64,000 nucleotides of DNA from Mycolicibacterium sp. CBMA 226 (GTDB taxonomy: Bacteria > Actinomycetota > Actinomycetes > Mycobacteriales > Mycobacteriaceae), in contig NZ_VTGY01000011.1 in assembly GCF_009729075.1 (NCBI RefSeq), positions 597,600 to 661,599 on the forward strand, given 5' to 3'. The position numbers were made by a program, and so were the translations under genes. The notes under the pieces are model-generated. The model worked only from the letters and a program-made list of their open reading frames with translations. It did no database searches and was not told where the DNA came from. Each line of letters begins with the position of its first letter. Position 1 is the first letter of the stretch. Shown in pieces: positions 17,948 to 26,057 of the stretch.

Positions 17948-17969
17948 TTATGGTTCGACTGCACCATAA
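17948..17969. promoter_or_regulatory. Inverted repeat, TetR operator candidate
   Basis: TTATGGT and ACCATAA are perfect 7-bp arms separated by 8 bp, 54 bp upstream of the TetR start and 32 bp before the small membrane-protein start. Confidence 0.6.
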
Positions 17970-18000
17970 AAACGGACGAGCCTGGAGGGGAATTATTGCT

Positions 18001-18210
18001 ATGCGACATGTGATCGGACTGGTTGCCGGAGTTGCACTTCTGGTGTTGGGCGCGCAGGGCGGGATCAGGCTGCTCGTGGACCATCGAAATGCGGGGCTGT
18101 TGGATTGGGTACCAGGCGGATTCGCCGCGCAACTGTTCAGTTATGCGGTTATTGCCGCCACGGGAGCGGCGCTCGCCTACTGGGGCCGACGGCGGGTCGA
18201 CGAGGGCTGA
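18001..18210 (+). CDS. Small two-helix membrane protein
   Basis: 69 residues with hydrophobic segments at about 4-24 and 43-60, separated by a charged loop (DHRNAGLLDW), ending ARG-rich. No family recognised beyond a generic actinobacterial small membrane protein. An upstream in-frame start exists, but it lies inside the operator; the ATG at 18001 starts directly with the first helix. Probably controlled by the divergent TetR. Confidence 0.65.
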   Translation: MRHVIGLVAGVALLVLGAQGGIRLLVDHRNAGLLDWVPGGFAAQLFSYAVIAATGAALAYWGRRRVDEG

Positions 18211-18220
18211 ATCCTGAGGT

Positions 18221-18637
18221 TCATTCGCCCGCGTAGCTGCTGAATGTCCAGACCTGACCCTCTGGATCAGAGCACGAGTACTCCCTGACACCTGCCAAGG
18301 AGTGATGTACAGGGTTCAGGATCTTGGCACCGGCGGCCCCGGCGCGGTGCTGATGCTCATCGAGCTCGTGGTCCGCCACCCAGACGCATAATGCGTGTGT
18401 CGTACCGCCCAGCACCTGTGGGCTGTGCATGTTGTACCGATCTTCACGGTGCGCTCTGCTGAGGAAGATCAGATCGGTGCCCACTCGCAGCTGCGCGTGC
18501 TCGACGCCGCCGTCGCCGGCGTCGACCTTGAAGTGCAATGCGAATCCGAAAGCGTCAGAAAGGAATTCAATCGCGGATCTGAGATCGGCGTATCTGAGGT
18601 TGGGGAACACAGCTTGGCGATGCGGTGTGTCGACCAT
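18221..18637 (-). CDS. VOC/glyoxalase-like domain protein
   Basis: 138 residues, the size of a single vicinal-oxygen-chelate module pair. Typical features are VFPNLRYADLRSAIEFLSDAFGF at the start, GTTHALCVWVAD in the middle and REYSCSDPEGQVWTFSSY at the end, with the DPEG turn seen in bleomycin-resistance/PhnB-like proteins. It likely binds a metal, but the activity cannot be assigned. Confidence 0.82.
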   Translation of the reverse strand: MVDTPHRQAVFPNLRYADLRSAIEFLSDAFGFALHFKVDAGDGGVEHAQLRVGTDLIFLSRAHREDRYNMHSPQVLGGTTHALCVWVADHELDEHQHRAGAAGAKILNPVHHSLAGVREYSCSDPEGQVWTFSSYAGE

Positions 18638-18793
18638 GCGTCCGGATGCTACCTCCTCCAAGGCGACGAGAACGGTGAGCGGGTAACTCGGTGACCGGGC
18701 TTGATGGCGACAGGTCGGACCTCGCGGTCGCCGACCACCCGCCCAAACGGGCTTTCCGCATGCGATCCTCGCGTGCGCAGCGGTCGATAACGC

Positions 18794-20416
18794 TCAGTCC
18801 GTGCGCGCCGCCAGATCCCGCTTGAGTACCTTGCCGGTCGGGTTGCGGGGCAGCTCGTCGAGGAATACCACGTCGCGCGGCACCTTGTACCGCGCCAGGT
18901 TGTCCTTGACGAACTGCTTCACCTCGGCCTCCGACACCTCGGTGCCCGAGACGGTAACGACGAAGGCGCACAGGCGCTTTCCGAACTCCTCGTCGTCGAC
19001 TCCGATGGCGGAGGCCTCGATGATGGCGGGGTGCGTGACCAGGAGTTCCTCGACCTCGACCGGGAAAACGTTCTCCCCGCCGGAGACGATCATGTCGTCG
19101 TCGCGGCCGTCGATGTACAGCCGGCCCTTGTCGTCGAAGTGCCCGACATCGCCACTGGCCATCAACCCGCCGATGAACTCCTTGGTGCCGCCGCCGGTGT
19201 AGCCCTCGAATTGTGTTGCCGCACCGACGAATATCCGACCCGTTCCGGGCGAAGGCACCTCACGTCCGTTGTCGTCGAAGATTTTGATCCGGCAACCGAG
19301 CATCGGCTTGCCGACCGAGGTCGGGGCCTCGCGGATGTCGGCCGGTGTGGCCATGGTCGCCAATGCGACTTCGGTTGAGCCGTACAGGTTGTAGACCACC
19401 TCGCCGAGCAGGTCCTGCGCCGCGGTGGCGACGGCGGCCGGCAGCTGGGAGCCGGCGCAGAAGATGGCGCGCAGGCTCGAGGTGTCGTAGCTGCGGACCG
19501 TGTTGTCGCCGAGGCCCAGCACCCGCTGCAGCATGACCGGCACGACGCACACCGTGGTCGCGCGGTGCTTCGCTATATCCGCCACCAGTTGCTCTGCCTC
19601 AAACTTGCGGCGGAGCACCAGCTTCGAGCCCAGGGCGATCGTCATGATGGCGATCAGCAGCCCGGTGCCATGGAACAGCGGCGGCCCGATGATGGTGGCT
19701 TCACGGGCACGCATCGGCAGCCGCTCCAGGAGGCCGCCCGGCAGGATGAAGCTGCGCGGCTCCGCGCGCGGTGCGCCCTTGGGCGTGCCCGTCGTCCCAC
19801 TCGTCAGCAGGATGATCTTCCCCGGCTTGGCCGGTGCAGGCGGTGCCTTCGGCGACGTGGCGGCCGCGAGGACATCCAAATCATCGGTGGCACTGTCGAT
19901 GTCGGTGACGAACGTGCCGTGCCGGGCCTCGATATCGGCGATCAGATCGGCGAACTCGACGTCGTGCACCAGCAGATCGACACCTTCGCGGTTCGCGACC
20001 TCGGCTGCCTGGCGGGCCGAGAACGCCGTGTTGAGCCACACCGCGTTGACACCGGCGCGGGACGCGGCAAACGCCACGATCAGCGGTCCGCGGTGGTTGC
20101 GACAGAGGATGCCGACGGTATCTCCCGGGGCCAGGCGGGCGCGGAATGCGTTGGCAATCCGGTCAACTGCCGCGTCGAACTCGGCGTACGTCAGCTCACC
20201 GCGTTCGTCGGCGATCGCCGGATACGCTCCGTGCCGGATCGCCGCGATCCGCGGGGCGGCCCCGAACGGCCCGTACGTGTTGAGGGCCAGCAGGACTTGC
20301 ACCAACCGATGCGGCAGATCGACGCCGATGGCACCGGCGCGCACCAATGCAACAAGGGCGCGGGCTTCGAGACCGACCCGCCGGGCCGGCTCGGTAAACA
20401 GTGAGTTCAGCTCCAT
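18794..20416 (-). CDS. Acyl-CoA synthetase / fatty-acid-CoA ligase (FadD family)
   Basis: A 540-residue ANL-superfamily enzyme that would activate a fatty or other carboxylic acid with ATP and CoA. The AMP-binding P-loop LLTSGTTGTPKG, the YNLYGSTEV adenine motif, the DGRDDDMIVSGGENVFP hinge and the PRNPTGKVLKRDL catalytic lysine are all present. It lies 9 nt downstream of two SDR genes on the same strand, suggesting a shared lipid pathway. Chain-length specificity is not visible. Confidence 0.93.
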   Translation of the reverse strand: MELNSLFTEPARRVGLEARALVALVRAGAIGVDLPHRLVQVLLALNTYGPFGAAPRIAAIRHGAYPAIADERGELTYAEFDAAVDRIANAFRARLAPGDTVGILCRNHRGPLIVAFAASRAGVNAVWLNTAFSARQAAEVANREGVDLLVHDVEFADLIADIEARHGTFVTDIDSATDDLDVLAAATSPKAPPAPAKPGKIILLTSGTTGTPKGAPRAEPRSFILPGGLLERLPMRAREATIIGPPLFHGTGLLIAIMTIALGSKLVLRRKFEAEQLVADIAKHRATTVCVVPVMLQRVLGLGDNTVRSYDTSSLRAIFCAGSQLPAAVATAAQDLLGEVVYNLYGSTEVALATMATPADIREAPTSVGKPMLGCRIKIFDDNGREVPSPGTGRIFVGAATQFEGYTGGGTKEFIGGLMASGDVGHFDDKGRLYIDGRDDDMIVSGGENVFPVEVEELLVTHPAIIEASAIGVDDEEFGKRLCAFVVTVSGTEVSEAEVKQFVKDNLARYKVPRDVVFLDELPRNPTGKVLKRDLAARTD

Positions 20417-20425
20417 CGTCCTCTT

Positions 20426-21415
20426 CTATTCAGCCGCAACGGGTTCGGTGGACCCGGCCGGCGCTGCCTGCGCAGCTGCGGACTCGCCGAACATCGAGTA
20501 GACCTTGTTCCGCACCAGGTCGAACGGACGGGGGCTGAGCGCGTCGGTGAGGGCGGTGAGCTGTCCGGACGGCGGGCTGAGCCGGCGCGGCCGGTGCATG
20601 ATCGCGTCGCACAGCGTGGCCGCGGCCTGCTCGGGCGTCAGGGTGGGAAAGCGGTCGTACATCTTGGTCGGGGCGATCATCGCGGTCCGCACCAACGGCA
20701 TGTGCACCGTCGTGAAGGTGATGTTCTCCGACACCGTTTCACCTTGCAACGTGTCACACAGTCCGTCCAGTGCCGACTTGCTGGCGATGTAGGCGCCGAA
20801 GCGCGGCAGCTTGGTCTGGACGCCGATGGAGGACACGTTGATGATGTGCCCGAATCCGCGCTCGCGCATTCCTGGCGTGAACTTGAGGATCAGCTGGACC
20901 GGCGCGAAGTAGTTCAGCTGCATCGTCCGCTGGTAGTCGTGCATCCGGTCGTGCGACAGCTCCAGCGAGCGGCGGATCGAGCGGCCGGCGTTGTTGATGA
21001 GGATGTCGACGTGGCCGAGGTCGGCCAGCACCTGGTCGGCCATGGCGCCGATGGCGTCGAGGTCGCTCAGGTCGCAGGGGTAGACGTGCGCGGTCCCGCC
21101 GTCGGCGCGGATGTCGTCGGCGACACGCTCCAGGTTCTCGCGGGTTCGGGCCACCAGCACGACTTCGCCGCCGGCCGCACCGATACGGCGGGCAGTGGTC
21201 TCACCGATGCCCGCCGAGGCGCCGGTGATCACCACGATCTTGCCCGCGACGGCGTCTTCGAGGGTGTAGCCGGTGAGGGCGTCGACGACCGTCTGCAGGT
21301 AGATCGGGCGGGTCTTGATGGGTGTGTTCATGACGCTCGCGAAGACGGCGAGCGGCTTGGCGCTGACGGCGGCGACGGGCTTGGTCGCCAGTGCGGTGAG
21401 GTCGGAGAGGTTCAC
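20426..21415 (-). CDS. Short-chain dehydrogenase/reductase
   Basis: A 329-residue SDR. An N-terminal extension of about 55 residues precedes VVITGASAGIGETTARR. The NAG motif is ILINNAGRSI, and the catalytic Ser and Tyr-Lys are in NVSSIGV and YIASK. The C-terminus is Ala/Pro-rich. The long N-terminus matches multi-domain-type lipid SDRs of mycobacteria. It is in a leftward cluster with a second SDR and an acyl-CoA synthetase. Confidence 0.92.
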   Translation of the reverse strand: MNLSDLTALATKPVAAVSAKPLAVFASVMNTPIKTRPIYLQTVVDALTGYTLEDAVAGKIVVITGASAGIGETTARRIGAAGGEVVLVARTRENLERVADDIRADGGTAHVYPCDLSDLDAIGAMADQVLADLGHVDILINNAGRSIRRSLELSHDRMHDYQRTMQLNYFAPVQLILKFTPGMRERGFGHIINVSSIGVQTKLPRFGAYIASKSALDGLCDTLQGETVSENITFTTVHMPLVRTAMIAPTKMYDRFPTLTPEQAAATLCDAIMHRPRRLSPPSGQLTALTDALSPRPFDLVRNKVYSMFGESAAAQAAPAGSTEPVAAE

Positions 21416-21446
21416 GGCAGGGTCCCTTCTTGAGTGTGGTCGGTTG

Positions 21447-22238
21447 TCAGCCCAGGGCCTTGCGGGCCAGGCGCAGGGCCGGCAGCAGCAGGGCGTGGGG
21501 CGTGATCGAGCCGGTGATGGCCATGAGCTTGACGACGGTGCCGGGGATCACCTGGCGGTCGCCGGTCTGCATGCCGTCGACGGCCTGGGCCGCGACGTCG
21601 GCAGGCGCGACCTGAGCCGGGCGCAGGCTGAATTCGTGTGCCGAGGCGATCTCGGCCCATTCGGTGGGGACCGGACCGGGGCACAACGAGGTGCAGGAGA
21701 CGCCCGTGCCGCGCAGTTCTTCGTGGACGGCTTCGGAGAACGAGTTGACGAACGCTTTCGACGCGCCGTAGGTCGCCATCGACGGCATGGGCTGGAAGGC
21801 GACGACGGAGGCGACGTTGAGGACGGCGCCCGCGCCCCGCTCGACCATTCCCGGCAGGACGGCGTGGGTGAGCTCCTGCACCGCAACAACATTGAGCTCG
21901 ACCTGCTCGCGCTCGCGGTCCATCGGCAGGGTGTGGAAGGCGCCGCTGGTACCGAAACCCGCGTTGTTGATGAGACCGGCGACGGGCCGGCTGCGCAACT
22001 CTTCGATCAGGGTCTCGCGCTGCGTGGCGTCGGCGAGATCGCACGGCCGCACCGTCACTCCGACACCGTGCGCGACGCGCAGTTCGTCGGCGAGTGCGTC
22101 GAGCCGGTCCTGGCGACGTGCGACCAAAAAGAGGCTGTAACCGCGGGCGGCGAGCACGCGTGCCAGTTCGGTTCCGATTCCGGACGAGGCACCAGTGATG
22201 ACGACCTCGGTGGTGCCAGAGGGCTTCGGCAGGGTCAT
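21447..22238 (-). CDS. Short-chain dehydrogenase/reductase
   Basis: A 263-residue classical SDR: VVITGASSGIGTELAR for NADP(H) binding, LINNAGFGT, catalytic NVASVVAF and YGASK. It is the first gene of the SDR-SDR-acyl-CoA synthetase group and divergent from a MerR regulator, with a 25-bp palindrome between. That arrangement suggests MerR control of the whole leftward group. Confidence 0.93.
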   Translation of the reverse strand: MTLPKPSGTTEVVITGASSGIGTELARVLAARGYSLFLVARRQDRLDALADELRVAHGVGVTVRPCDLADATQRETLIEELRSRPVAGLINNAGFGTSGAFHTLPMDREREQVELNVVAVQELTHAVLPGMVERGAGAVLNVASVVAFQPMPSMATYGASKAFVNSFSEAVHEELRGTGVSCTSLCPGPVPTEWAEIASAHEFSLRPAQVAPADVAAQAVDGMQTGDRQVIPGTVVKLMAITGSITPHALLLPALRLARKALG

Positions 22239-22265
22239 GTGGCTCTCATTTCATGTCGGCGTGTG

Positions 22266-22290
22266 ACTGTGCCAGTAACACTGGCACAGT
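22266..22290. promoter_or_regulatory. 25-bp perfect palindrome between the SDR and merR genes
   Basis: Perfect 11-bp arms ACTGTGCCAGT and ACTGGCACAGT flank AAC. It lies 27 bp upstream of the SDR start and 28 bp upstream of merR, an ideal place for a regulator of both. Confidence 0.7.
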
Positions 22291-22318
22291 GTGAATGTTG
22301 GTGTCTATACTTCGTGGA

Positions 22319-23041
22319 ATGACAGATGTCACAGTCGAGGAATTCACCATCGACGAACTGGCCGCACGCACCGGCACGACGGTGCGAACCATCCGCTTCT
22401 ACAACGAGAGCGGCCTGCTGCCGCCTGCCGAGCGGCGTGGCCGCCTCGCGTATTACGGTGCGCCGCACCGTATTCGGCTCGAACTGGTGCAACAGCTGCA
22501 GCAGCACGGCTACACCCTCGCGGCCATCACCAAGGTGCTGGCGCGGCTACCCGAAGGCGCGACGGCCCACGACCTCGCGGTGCGTGCGGCACTTCTCACA
22601 CCGTGGAGCCCGGCGGACGACGAGACCGTCGACCTACGCGAACTCGAACAACGCGCCGGTCTGTCGCTGGATGCCCGGGCGCTCGAGACCCTCGAAGCGC
22701 TGGGCGCCATCCGGCGCCTCGATGATGGCTCCTTCAGCGTCCGGCAGTCGGTCCTGGGCGCGGCGATGAACCTGCGCGACACCAACGTGCCGGCCGAGGA
22801 CGTCCGGCGCCTGGCCGGCGTCGTCGACAAGCACATCGACGCCCTCGCCAACGAAGTGACGGACGTCGTCTTCAGCCGGATTCGCGAGGCCGAGGACCCC
22901 AACGTCTACCTCGCGCGGATCGCCAAGGTGGTGCCGAACCTGCGTCCACTCGCGGCGCAGATGATGGCCGACCGGTTCACCGCCGCGATCAGTCAGGCCG
23001 TGCAGGAACGCGTGGCGGAACTGGAGATTCCGACGAAGTAG
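22319..23041 (+). CDS. MerR-family transcriptional regulator
   Basis: 240 residues. The N-terminal MerR HTH reads IDELAARTGTTVRTIRFYNESGLLPP with the wing GRLAYYG; a long helical C-terminus follows without the Cys ligands of metal sensors. The ATG at 22319 is chosen over a weaker upstream codon. It faces the SDR/FadD-like group across a perfect palindrome and may sense a lipid or hydrophobic compound. Confidence 0.88.
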   Translation: MTDVTVEEFTIDELAARTGTTVRTIRFYNESGLLPPAERRGRLAYYGAPHRIRLELVQQLQQHGYTLAAITKVLARLPEGATAHDLAVRAALLTPWSPADDETVDLRELEQRAGLSLDARALETLEALGAIRRLDDGSFSVRQSVLGAAMNLRDTNVPAEDVRRLAGVVDKHIDALANEVTDVVFSRIREAEDPNVYLARIAKVVPNLRPLAAQMMADRFTAAISQAVQERVAELEIPTK

Positions 23042-23053
23042 GGCCGCCGGCGG

Positions 23054-23509
23054 TTACTTCCGGCGGAGCTGGCAGGTCGCCTTGGTGGTGGCCACGACGG
23101 TGCCGTCGGCGTCGGTCACGACGGCTTCGACGATGTACTCGGACTTGCCGTTCTGTGCGGCCTCGGCCTCGATCCGGGCGATGTCCTCGTCGCTCAGTTC
23201 GGCTTGTGCCCGCACGTCGGATTTCGCCGGTGCCTTGTACTGGATCGACATGTCCTTGACCAGCGGGAAGAACTGGCTCTGGTCGAACGCCGTGAGGGCG
23301 AGAACCCCACCGAGTACCTCGGCGACGGTGAACAGCACACCGGCGTACATGACGCCAAAGTGGTTGCCGTTGCCTGCGATTGGGGCCGTGCTGGCGGCGA
23401 ATCCGCGGCGAACTTCGGCGACTCTGACGCCCAGGCCATGCGCTGACGGGATGGTGGCCGCGAACATCGAGTTCATGAACTCGAGCTGGGCTGCGTCGGT
23501 GTTAGTCAC
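23054..23509 (-). CDS. Hotdog-fold thioesterase-like protein (DUF4442/PaaI type)
   Basis: 151 residues with the hotdog-fold core GNGNHFGVMYAGVLFTVAEVLGGVLAL and conserved C-terminal strand TVVATTKATCQLRRK. Such proteins hydrolyse acyl-CoA thioesters. It is convergent with merR, 12 bp away. Catalytic residues are not certain, so this is a family-level call. Confidence 0.8.
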   Translation of the reverse strand: MTNTDAAQLEFMNSMFAATIPSAHGLGVRVAEVRRGFAASTAPIAGNGNHFGVMYAGVLFTVAEVLGGVLALTAFDQSQFFPLVKDMSIQYKAPAKSDVRAQAELSDEDIARIEAEAAQNGKSEYIVEAVVTDADGTVVATTKATCQLRRK

Positions 23510-23520
23510 GCCGCCAGACT

Positions 23521-23552
23521 ATCCACAGCGGCGGACGCGGCTGTGGATTTTT
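23521..23552 (+). terminator. Hairpin with T-tract upstream of the thioesterase gene
   Basis: ATCCACAGC at 23521-23529 pairs perfectly with GCTGTGGAT at 23540-23548, followed by TTTTT on the plus strand. It lies between the thioesterase start and the tRNA-Lys remnant. Shape is that of an intrinsic terminator, but no plus-strand gene ends here. Confidence 0.45.
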
Positions 23553-23561
23553 GTGGGCTTG

Positions 23562-23600
23562 TGGTGCCCCACCAGGGCTTGAACCTGGGACCTGCGGATT
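23562..23600 (-). repeat. Displaced copy of the tRNA-Lys 3' half (fossil attachment site)
   Basis: This 39-bp stretch repeats the last part of the tRNA-Lys gene at 24277-24316 (T arm, acceptor 3' strand and CCA) with one deletion and one T/C difference. It has no 5' half. An intact tRNA plus a detached 3' end downstream is the arrangement left by site-specific integration. Confidence 0.75.
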
Positions 23601-23689
23601 TGCAGGCGTTGTTTATCGACACGCCGCGATCATTGCGGATAGCGCTGTGACGCAACCGCTTTGCACCCCAGTGAACACTCAGTGACAGG

Positions 23690-23726
23690 AACGGCCCTCG
23701 GCGCTAACCCGGGGCCGTTCTGTTTT
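23690..23726 (+). terminator. Rho-independent terminator
   Basis: AACGGCCC at 23690-23697 pairs with GGGCCGTT at 23712-23719, followed by CTGTTTTG. A strong GC stem with a short T-tract, on the plus strand, in the gap between the tRNA-Lys remnant and the small secreted protein gene. Confidence 0.65.
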
Positions 23727-23760
23727 GGTTACCCAGTCGGCTAATACGGCCGAATGCGAT

Positions 23761-24006
23761 TCAAACCCGTGCCTCCCAATCGTCGGCGGCGCGGGCGTGG
23801 CCATGGCCGCCGGACTGGTAGTCGGGTGTCTTGCCATGCCCGCCACTCTGGTAGTCCGGTACGACGACGGCCGGACGGCCGGGAGGCTCGGGCTGCGGGT
23901 TGAACGCTTGCGCGGTACCTGCGCTCAGCCCTAACCCGGCCAGCCCGATTCCGCCAGACAGAAGAGTCCCGACGATCAGCTTTTTGACGTTGTAGGCGGC
24001 GTTCAT
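23761..24006 (-). CDS. Small secreted protein with tandem PDYQSGGHG repeats
   Basis: 81 residues. A signal peptide (MNAAYNVKKLIVGTLL... ending near GTAQA) is followed by FNPQPEPPGRP, a motif seen in other small exported mycobacterial proteins. Two copies of PDYQSGGHG follow. The ATG ending at 24006 has a GGAAAG ribosome site. Function unknown. It is the only gene in the roughly 680 bp between the tRNA-Lys remnant and the intact tRNA-Lys gene, so it may be left-over cargo. Confidence 0.72.
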   Translation of the reverse strand: MNAAYNVKKLIVGTLLSGGIGLAGLGLSAGTAQAFNPQPEPPGRPAVVVPDYQSGGHGKTPDYQSGGHGHARAADDWEARV

Positions 24007-24279
24007 GTGGTGCTTTCCTTTTCGTTTGTTGGCCTTTGGTTGGCCGGTTGCGAAAAGGATGCGGTCACGTGCTTGGTGAATTCTTGGCGAGCCGAGATTG
24101 CTGGGGCGAGCAGCCAATGATCGATGAGGCAGGCCTGCGAGATTCGGTAACGACCAGCTCGGCCACGCGAAAGTGTCGATGACTTAAGACGTGGGCCGCG
24201 GAAAGGTGCACCCGCAGGTGGCAGCGGCGCTGGACCGCGCGTTTCCGGCGAACAACCGTCGACGGAGTTGGCACTTTGG

Positions 24280-24352
24280 TGCCCCCACCAGGGCTCGAAC
24301 CTGGGACCTGCGGATTAAAAGTCCGTAGCTCTACCGACTGAGCTATAGGGGC
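24280..24352 (-). tRNA. tRNA-Lys (anticodon TTT)
   Basis: A 73-nt cloverleaf: acceptor GCCCCTA/TGGGGGC, D arm GCTC/GAGC, anticodon loop with TTT, T arm with GGTTCGAGCC, discriminator A. CCA is encoded at 24277-24279. Transcribed leftward, away from the other tRNA genes of the cluster. Confidence 0.96.
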
Positions 24353-24435
24353 GTGGGACACAGGATACTGCGTCCCACGCGGCGGCCTTCGCGGGTAGGT
24401 GGTTCGACTGACCATTGGTGGTCTGTAGTGCCGAT

Positions 24436-24465
24436 TTGGGTCGTGAGGCGGTCGTGCCCTAAGCT
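24436..24465 (+). promoter_or_regulatory. Putative promoter of the Glu-Asp-Phe tRNA cluster
   Basis: TTGGGT at 24436-24441 and TAAGCT at 24460-24465 with an 18-bp spacer, about 50 bp upstream of tRNA-Glu. Resembles a mycobacterial SigA promoter. Confidence 0.45.
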
Positions 24466-24517
24466 ATCGAAGCTCCCAACGGAAACGTTGAGAGTGCCCC
24501 CGAAGAGATTCGGATTG

Positions 24518-24590
24518 GCCCCCATCGTTTAGTGGCCTAGGACGCCGCCCTTTCACGGCGGTAGCACGGGTTCGAATCCCGTTGGGGGTA
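24518..24590 (+). tRNA. tRNA-Glu (anticodon TTC)
   Basis: A 73-nt cloverleaf with acceptor GCCCCCA/TGGGGGT (one G-U pair), anticodon stem CCGCC/GGCGG around TTC, and T arm GGGTTCGAATCCC. No encoded CCA. First gene of a rightward tRNA cluster. Confidence 0.95.
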
Positions 24591-24623
24591 CGCAGCGCGA
24601 AAGCGAAGCAACGCAGTATGTAA

Positions 24624-24697
24624 GGCCCTGTGGCGCAGTTGGTTAGCGCGCCGCCCTGTCACGGCGGAGGTCGCGGGTTCGAGTCCCGTCAGGGTCG
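24624..24697 (+). tRNA. tRNA-Asp (anticodon GTC)
   Basis: A 74-nt cloverleaf, acceptor GGCCCTG/CAGGGTC, anticodon loop CTGTCAC with GTC, discriminator G and an encoded CCA at 24698-24700. Thirty-three bases after tRNA-Glu, so probably co-transcribed. Confidence 0.96.
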
Positions 24698-24750
24698 CCA
24701 TCTCGGCGAAGCCGAGTAGTCGCTATTGCGGCGAGGCATTCGTGCCTTCC

Positions 24751-24824
24751 GGCCAGGTAGCTCAGTTGGTACGAGCGTCCGCCTGAAAAGCGGAAGGTCG
24801 CCGGTTCGATCCCGGCCCTGGCCA
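24751..24824 (+). tRNA. tRNA-Phe (anticodon GAA), integration target
   Basis: A 74-nt cloverleaf with acceptor GGCCAGG/CCTGGCC, anticodon loop CTGAAAA and discriminator A. Its 3' 39 bases form part of the 40-bp repeat shared with 55331-55370, so the 3' half was re-supplied by the integrated element. No CCA is encoded here, unlike the remnant at the right junction. Confidence 0.97.
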
Positions 24825-24825
24825 C
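24786..24825 (+). repeat. attL: 40-bp direct repeat within the tRNA-Phe 3' end
   Basis: Identical over 40 bp to 55331-55370, running from the anticodon loop to one base beyond the discriminator. The sequences differ immediately outside: CCTG before and TTCAG after here, versus ACCT before and CATCA after at the right. Confidence 0.93.
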
Positions 24826-24869
24826 TTCAGAGGCTGTTTCTAGCCTGTTTGCCCAACACCTTTTGACGT

Positions 24870-26057
24870 TTATTCGTCACTTATGCCGACCGCCTTGTCC
24901 AGAACGCGGGCGACCTCGGTGTGAACCCGGCCTCGGCTCATATACACGTCCTGCGTCATCGACGGGCGCGCGTGCCCGAGCTGATCCGCGCCGATCCGAG
25001 CCGATAGGCCCTCGTCATCAATCAGAGTCGCTATAGTTCGCCGGAAGCTGTGGCTAGAAATCTCAGGCAATCCAAGGTCGTCGCGAACTTCGCGCCACTG
25101 CTTGCCGAAGTTGTCGGGATCGCGCAGAGTGCCCGTCGACGACGGGAAGATCACACCTGCCGTGTTAGGCCGCTGCCACCCGTCCTTGCGCTTCCGCAGC
25201 ACATCGACTGCGAACCTCGGGAGCGACACTGAGCGGCGATCGTCACCGCTCTTGAGCCCTTTCAGTCGAACCAATCCCTGTCCCTTTACCCGGACCACCC
25301 GGCCGCTCGCGGTCGCGACCTTGTCGTCCAGGTCAATGTCCTGCCAGCGCAACCCCAGCAGCTCAGAGCGCCGAAACCCAGTGGCCGCGAGGATGGTGAC
25401 TGCATCCCCCAAATCCTTCTCCCGACACACCACGGATGCAGCCAACGTGGCGAGCAGCTTGCGGACCTGGCCGTCGTCGAGCGCTGGCGCGCCTTTGGTC
25501 TTCGGTGCTGTCTTGCCTCTGCGACGCGTCGGGAGTTCACGCACCGGGTTGTTTGTGATCGCGTTGGCGAGAACCGCGGCAGTCAGTACCGAGTTCAACG
25601 CTACCTTCGTGTGTCGCTCACGGGTAGCTCCGTGGTCCCGTCGGATGCCCAAGAGGATTTCGTTCAGCAACCCCGGATCGGCCTCACATACTCGGATACC
25701 GACGAAGCGCGATTTGACTGCGTTGATCGTCGCCGCGTAAGTATCCACGCTTTTAGGTGCGAGTTCGCCATCGTCTCGGCACCGTGCGATGTATCCGATC
25801 AAAAGATCGCCAAGTAGCGACGCACTGGTAATGAGTCCCGATCCGGGTGGCCGTCGGCGGTCCAGCGCGTCCAGCAAGGCGCTCTCGGCGCGTGCACCGT
25901 AGTCGTCTCTGACGCCTTCGGGGGTCATCTTCTGGACACGGCGAGTCACCCCGTCACGGTCTCGGTAACTACACCGAGCAACCCAAACACCGGGCTCGAT
26001 TTGAGACCTTGTGATCTTGCCATGAGCACCGATACGGAGCGGTGGCCTACCTGCCAT
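24870..26057 (-). CDS. int: Tyrosine-family site-specific integrase
   Basis: 395 residues from the ATG ending at 26057 (another start lies 15 nt upstream). An N-terminal AP2-like arm-binding region and a SAM-like core-binding domain (about 80-180) precede the catalytic domain. Catalytic residues, numbered from the longer 400-residue start, are Arg234 (TGFRRSELLGL), His341 and Arg344 (SSHSFRRT), His367 (LGHARPSM) and Tyr377 (DVYMSRG). It integrates the element into tRNA-Phe, beside which it lies. Its start overlaps the XRE repressor stop by about 11 nt. Confidence 0.95.
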   Translation of the reverse strand: MAGRPPLRIGAHGKITRSQIEPGVWVARCSYRDRDGVTRRVQKMTPEGVRDDYGARAESALLDALDRRRPPGSGLITSASLLGDLLIGYIARCRDDGELAPKSVDTYAATINAVKSRFVGIRVCEADPGLLNEILLGIRRDHGATRERHTKVALNSVLTAAVLANAITNNPVRELPTRRRGKTAPKTKGAPALDDGQVRKLLATLAASVVCREKDLGDAVTILAATGFRRSELLGLRWQDIDLDDKVATASGRVVRVKGQGLVRLKGLKSGDDRRSVSLPRFAVDVLRKRKDGWQRPNTAGVIFPSSTGTLRDPDNFGKQWREVRDDLGLPEISSHSFRRTIATLIDDEGLSARIGADQLGHARPSMTQDVYMSRGRVHTEVARVLDKAVGISDE

